From Siphonodentalium dalli (lineage: Eukaryota; Mollusca; Scaphopoda; Gadilida; Siphonodentaliidae), in assembly GCA_032622095.1 (NCBI GenBank), contig CP136067.1, forward strand, positions 79,014,705 through 79,078,704: a DNA stretch of 64,000 nucleotides, written 5' to 3'. Both the position numbers and the translations under genes were made by a program. The notes beneath the pieces are model-generated. The model was not told where the DNA came from. It worked only from the letters and a program-made list of their open reading frames with translations, and ran no database searches. Below, in pieces: positions 58,480 through 64,000 of this stretch. How positions within the stretch are numbered: the stretch's first letter is position 1; each line of letters opens with the position of its first letter.

Positions 58480-61400
58480 AGGTAATCCATATAATTGCAT
58501 ATAACATATATCCATGTGTAAGAATGACAGCGCCTAGCTTTTGGATATAAAGGACGAAGATAACTATCTTGAGTAAGATAATTCTATATTCAAATTTAAT
58601 CACCCAAAGATGAGCGTTCCACACCGCTTTAAGTGCATGTGAGCCTCGACAAACATGGCAGCATGTGACTGTGTCTGTGAAAATGTGCGATTCCTGGTGA
58701 GCACATTCTTACTCTTACTATACCCATGTGTTCAGACCACGATAAATTGGTATACCACCACTCCACAGTGTTGATTAATTCACATTGTCATATTCATGCA
58801 AATTATATGTCTGCAAGTTATGGAGTGATGTGGACACTCGCCGGGCATGTTGTTGATTGCAACAAGAGGATGTTGCCAGAATTTAGCAATTTGAATCCTC
58901 AACTGTGATTTCCGAATTTTACATTTCCCCCTACAAAAAATGGCATTCACTCAAGCATACATTCAATCAAATGGTTATTCATTCAAAATGGTTTCTGTAA
59001 TTTAATGGAACAAAGGATTGGAAAATTATCTGCAAGCTCTTTTTGTGAAATTACGGACTCTGGGATAACTGATTGTATATTTACAGGACTTTGGTTCGTC
59101 ATTTATACGGAACAATTGCCAGTGCCGTAATTTTATAATAGGGCTTTGGTTCCTGATTTTACGGAACAATGATTTATTACAGGACTAATGTCCATATATA
59201 TGACGGTTGCAATTGCCATAATTTTAGAAAGTATACATGTAACTATGGTAAATTATTTGTTGTTGGAAATAAACTAGGCACATGCAGGGTTAGCAACTTT
59301 AGTCTGGTTTACGTGGAGTATTTGTTCAGCACAATTCTGCCACTCTGTGGTATGAATAAATTGAATGTGATACTTTGAAGTACAGAATACAGCACAGTGA
59401 CAGTGTGTGACAGTTTCAAATACATAATATACGTCGTAGAAAACATCACATTACAGAAGAACTTTTGCTGAACAAATAGCTCCACACAACATGGACAGTG
59501 GGTTTAATAGTTCCCCCATTACGTACAACATATCATTTATTTATACCATATCGGCATGTAAATTCTCGAAACGTGAATTGAAGAAAATGTTGACTTATTT
59601 CACACGCGACAATTATTCGTAGCCTCACGACGTGATCAAACAACGTGGCCTAGTCACGTGTTGGTATTTACGGACTATGAGTGCGGTATAGTTTGCGGAA
59701 CTGGTATACGTAAAGATAGTATATATGTCGAAAAAACGGAACGATGATCTGAGAAATAAAGTTCCCACATAAGGTCCGTATAGAATCAGCACACTGCATG
59801 GCATATATATATATGGTCCTTAAATTATTCCCTCGACTGACGTATAGATTCACCACAATAGTCTGGTCGATAAAAGGTTTGACCTAGAACAAATTTGGAA
59901 TATGTTGTTTTTATTCCATTTTGAAGAGGAATATATCCTCTACAACATATCATAAATCCGCTAAAAATCCGCTTTAAGCAAATTTTTCGGCATTGGGGAG
60001 TAGGTTTTTCTGCAATATCCCTCATCGGCTACATTAGAATGCATTACTCCTCCATCCGATATATACCAGTTTGTGTGAAATCAGAGTACTGGAGCGAATA
60101 GAGTGACAAGGACAGAAAATAATGCAATCGCGGCGATGGAATGGCTGTCAAAATGGCCGCAACTCCAACCCATGCTACGACGAAAGCAACATATTGTATA
60201 ACCACATATAAGTGAAAATACGCATTAATAATTTACAAGTATGTGTTATATATCTTTAAAGGTACCAATATCATTAAAACAGATATACCTGAATGATTTG
60301 TCGGTCACTGTGACGCAAGTGAACCCAATGATTTACGTTCGGGTTTTCTGAGCATGCAACACACGAAGTGAAATTTCGGGTATGCAACACACGAAGTAAT
60401 GTTTCGCCACACAGTGCGTAGTAGTTTCATTTGGAATGAGGATTAATTATTGAATGTAACGCAGAATCTGAATTTCACACCCTTGAGGTGTAAATACGAT
60501 TTACATTTCCAGATTGATCAACACTCTCCGTGATAATAAACCATACAGGTATGTCGTTATGCTGATTAAACTATAAAGAAACACTCATCTCTTCAATAGA
60601 TTAGCACCCTATCTCACCAGATGGAAGAGACGGTGCGTCGTACATTTTATCTAAGATTTTGTAATTTTCATGCTGCTACCAAACCGGTTTTTTAGTAGAC
60701 AATTTTGTTCAAATTACTTCAAGCAACACTTACAACGGGAATATGTACCACGCAATGCACACTATATATATAAAAAAAAATTTGCATTGTCTCAAAAATC
60801 AAATTTGCTTCTATATATATTAGTTTTCGGTATATTGTTGTTTGACAACATCTTACCGTTGCCACCCACGTACTTGGGCAAAATATCAGGTCATCATCGT
60901 TTAAAGTTATTATTTCTGCGTTTACCATGCATTCACTCAATTTTGCTATTTATGGTGTTGTGTGCAGCAGATATGTGTAATATTATGGAGAATGGGTAAA
61001 CGCGGTGATGCGGTTGCAGAAAATGTAGTACGTTTCGCGTATATGTGGCCTTAGTGCATATAAGCATATATAATTTCCAGGTATAAAGACAGTCTCTGCC
61101 ACAGAGTATGCCGGCAATTTTGGTTAAGTTGAAAATGTATTGACGATAGTCCATTGTACTCCTTTGTATTTTGATAAATTGCGTTCATGTTATACCACCA
61201 TGCATTTGCGTGATAAAAGCGAAATATTCGTGTTTAATCACTTGACCGGAGCCAACTGTGACTACTATTTTAAGACACGGACAATAGGATCTTCACATTT
61301 TACCCAGTACCATGTGAATAGCTCTCATACTGTTATACAGTACATATATACAGTGAATTTTGACAGATTTGATGTTGTAGATATAATAATAAATGATTCT

Positions 61401-62095
61401 GATTACATACATTTCTGCTTCTAGAAAAGGTCACATTATCAATACATCCCTATTAAATGCCATTTAACTATTTAAATACACATATAGTACACGATTCAAG
61501 ATAAACAGGACAGATAAAACTGCGTTATTCTTCTGTTTCTGGGCGCCCCAAAAAATCCAGATTTAACATTGGTATGAGACTTGGCTTTCGCTTCCTCTCT
61601 CGTGAGATACATTAGAGATAATTCTTAAATCTCTTAACAAAAGTTCCCCTTATACTCTGAAATCATTCTTCCTCGCTTAATTCGAGAGTTTGTTCGCTCT
61701 TGATGAACTAGCTATTAAATTTTCCACAAATTGTAAATTTAATTGATTTTGTCAATGTTGGCGGCCATATTGGGACAGACATTCTACCGATATATTGTTT
61801 ACGACTAAGCATTGTTTGTATGTATTTTATTTTATTACTAATTTGGTATTAGTTGGCGCACCTACCACAGAATTCAAAATTTATCGACACCAACTGCCAT
61901 CAAGGACGCCATCTTGGATTACAGAAAATGCTCAAAGCTCAAATATTTCAGCGGATTTTGGATATGTTGTAGAGAATATATTCCTATTCAAAATGGAATA
62001 GAAACCAACTTAGTCCAAATTTATTCTATGTTGAACCAAAAATGACTTGTTATATATATTTGTTTTTCGTTTGCAAAAGGCGTTAATTTATATAC
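58480..62095. other. Unassigned DNA
   Basis: A ~67-bp duplication is visible at 59045-59180 ('acaggactttggttcgtcat' and 'agggctttggttcctgattt', each followed by 'acggaacaa'). 'tgcaacacacgaagt' is repeated at 60355 and 60383. No gene or RNA is recognised. Confidence 0.4.
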
Positions 62096-62260
62096 CTTAA
62101 AGATGCATACTCCGAATTAACGCTCGCAAATTACTATTCCCGTGGCTTCGGGGGTAAACTAAAATCAGGTGGTTTTTTTTTGTGTCAGATATTTGACAAA
62201 CCGGCAAATGTTGTTGTCTGATGATATGGGGACAATCGAATCGGATTGTGTATATTTAAT
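62096..62260 (+). mobile_element. Diverged fragment of the TTAAAGGTACTC element
   Basis: 'ttaaagatgcatactccgaa' followed by 'ggcttcgggggtaaact' and ending 'aatcggattgtgtatattta' follows the order of 10531-11018, but is much shorter and internally deleted. Confidence 0.55.
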
Positions 62261-62642
62261 AATTCTGCCCCGGAAAATGAATTCAATTCGCATCAATACG
62301 AGCGGCAACATAATTTAATTTTAATATATATGTTTGATTTTTTTTTTTAAATAAATATTATTTACACTAACATGAGTTAACGCTATGTATATTACCATAT
62401 ATCTGCATGGGAATAAAGGCGTTTTAAAAACTTTTACCATTTACACGGACATGGCCCATACATTTGAACCTTAATAGGAGGTATATCTCCCGATATATAT
62501 AGACCGATAAATGCGCGAAATTCCTGTCACCAGGCTACTTTATATATAATGACATAACATTTCAGTTTCAGGTAAGAGTATACAGCGCTCTTGATTGTAC
62601 CATGCTGGAGTCACAAAAGCGAACATCATTTCAAAACGACAA

Positions 62643-62880
62643 GGCAAAGATCTGTCCCCTCAACACTCTGGTCAGACCATTGCTCAAACTGCAAGGCAAA
62701 GATATGTCCCCTCAACACTCTGGTCAGACCATTGCTCAAACTGCAAGGCCGAGTACAGTCACCTCACCACGGTGGTCAGACCATTGCTCGAACCACAAGG
62801 CAGAGATCAGTCCCCTCACTACGCTGGTCAAACCATTGCTCAAACAGCAAGGCCGAGTACAGTCACCTCATTGTATTCAG
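62643..62880 (+). repeat. 52-bp minisatellite, ~4.5 units
   Basis: The unit is 'ggcaaagatctgtcccctca' then 'acactctggtcagaccattg' then 'ctcaaactgcaa'. Two unit types partly alternate (AAAGATC/GTCCCC and CCGAGTAC/GTCACC). The unit is stop-free in all three forward frames, which explains three overlapping frames of about 95-114 codons here. Confidence 0.92.
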
Positions 62881-63914
62881 CGAAACTGAACTGTCAATTC
62901 ATTTGGAAATTGGCCAGATCTAATCAGAATGAATTGTAACCGACTACAATAAAAAAGAGTAGATTTAGTATGCCTATATATATAATGTCAGTTGTCAGAC
63001 CAGCGTGGCTATAGGGGACTGGACCCAGCCTTCCAGTTTGAGCATTGCCATCACGTATACATAATGTAATCTTTTCTCAAAGTTTTAGTTTTGTCGGTTA
63101 CAATTAATTCTGCATTATTCTGAGAAACTAAACAGTCCATAGTCAGTTGGAACTTGGTCGGATCAGTTCGAATTAACCCAAATTGTCCGCAATAGTATAG
63201 CCCGCCCGTCAACTCCAATATATACGCTTGATACACCGATTAGCCAAAAGTGATTACAAACATGTTTCTGAAACAAGCTTGGTTTTATTATACCGTCCGC
63301 CGAATCATCTCATCAACTATATATATACAACGTGTAGGAAATGTTCTGTTTGGTTTCCTTAATAATTATGTTGAGTAAACTTGAATCAACCAGATTTCTG
63401 AGAAGTTAGACAAGAAAACGTGATCAGAAGCGACACGTGCACAGCCATATTTTGTGGAATTTTCATGGAATTTCATATTCCAAAAAAAAATAGACACTAT
63501 AATATAGCAATTATGCATGGCAATGTTCTGACCAGATTAGCGAGGAGACATAACCCTGCCTTGCATTTTGCATACTTTCAGGCTCCAAACCCTTTAAACC
63601 CTTTTCAATTCCTCATATAAACTTATAGTACTATCTTGCATGTCACTTTCCGGAGATCAAAGTAGCCCGATAAATATATGAAATACTTTCACACAGAGGG
63701 ATTTATTACGTCATATAAGTTTATTAACTACATCAAATGTTTCGCATAGATTTTATTTCAGGAATAAACTAACAGATAACGCCCTTTGTGTTGAGAAAAA
63801 GGGAGATGCCTTCTTTTTATTGTTGCACCCATGAGAAAAAAAAACATATAACATGTTGCATGTTTTATTCCCTCTAGGGCGATAGTTCATATAACTTCGA
63901 TAAGTTGTTGTAAG
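62881..63914. other. Unassigned DNA
   Basis: No gene, RNA or repeat is recognised. Confidence 0.45.
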
Positions 63915-63920
63915 GCATAC

Positions 63921-64000
63921 GTATATGTAAGTATACGGTATTGTATATACGTACGGTATTGTATATAAGTATGGGATTGTATATAAGTGCGGTATTGTAT
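63921..64000 (+). repeat. ~20-bp minisatellite running off the window end
   Basis: 'gtatacggtattgtatatac' variants repeat about four times up to the last base. Confidence 0.85.

Overview
The window looks like AT-rich, intergenic or intronic DNA from an animal, most likely a marine lophotrochozoan such as a mollusc. That is an inference from the repeat types (short non-autonomous Helitrons, long foldback elements, minisatellites grown from inverted-repeat ends, and non-LTR and Gypsy reverse-transcribing elements). I found no confident host gene, tRNA or rRNA. The only long protein-coding reading frame is a 5'-truncated non-LTR retrotransposon at 11378-12874.

Layout. 1-5850: transposon-end fragments, a 165-bp palindrome with odd CGAG boxes (921-1085), TTAA-flanked MITEs (1143-1453, 1911-2269) and a foldback at 3319-3756. 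6800-8830: a dispersed ~520-bp repeat, a 31-bp minisatellite and a ~1.3-kb repeat called 'B' here. 9294-9464: a second CGAG-box palindrome. 10531-13725: a TTAA element and the retrotransposon. 15136-21190: a ~1.1-kb repeat present twice, holding one Helitron in the first copy and two head-to-tail in the second. The second copy lies inside a ~6.07-kb segment (17276-23344) that splits a copy of repeat B.

26490-28791: a 2.3-kb foldback with ~1-kb arms. 28908-34307: Helitron-rich DNA that ends in a head-to-tail array of four elements (30301-34307). 37050-37720: a minisatellite that reverses orientation midway. 38329-39178: a foldback whose end has grown into a 28-bp tandem array. 40829-46814: a 6-kb foldback with ~1.6-kb arms, whose spacer holds a broken Gypsy gag/protease fragment. 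47090-47655: a minus-strand CR1/L2-type LINE fragment. 55451-56538: a full-length inverted-repeat element whose relatives lie at 1-448, 4060-4360 and 35035-35290. The rest is mostly unassigned DNA with a few homeodomain-motif-rich stretches and one weak exon candidate (56969-57178).

The genes do not form a pathway. The main biology is mobile-element dynamics: repeated Helitron insertion at the 3' end of resident Helitrons, palindromes interrupted by same-strand CGAG boxes, and Helitron tandem units that carry perfect nuclear-receptor or NRF1-type motifs.
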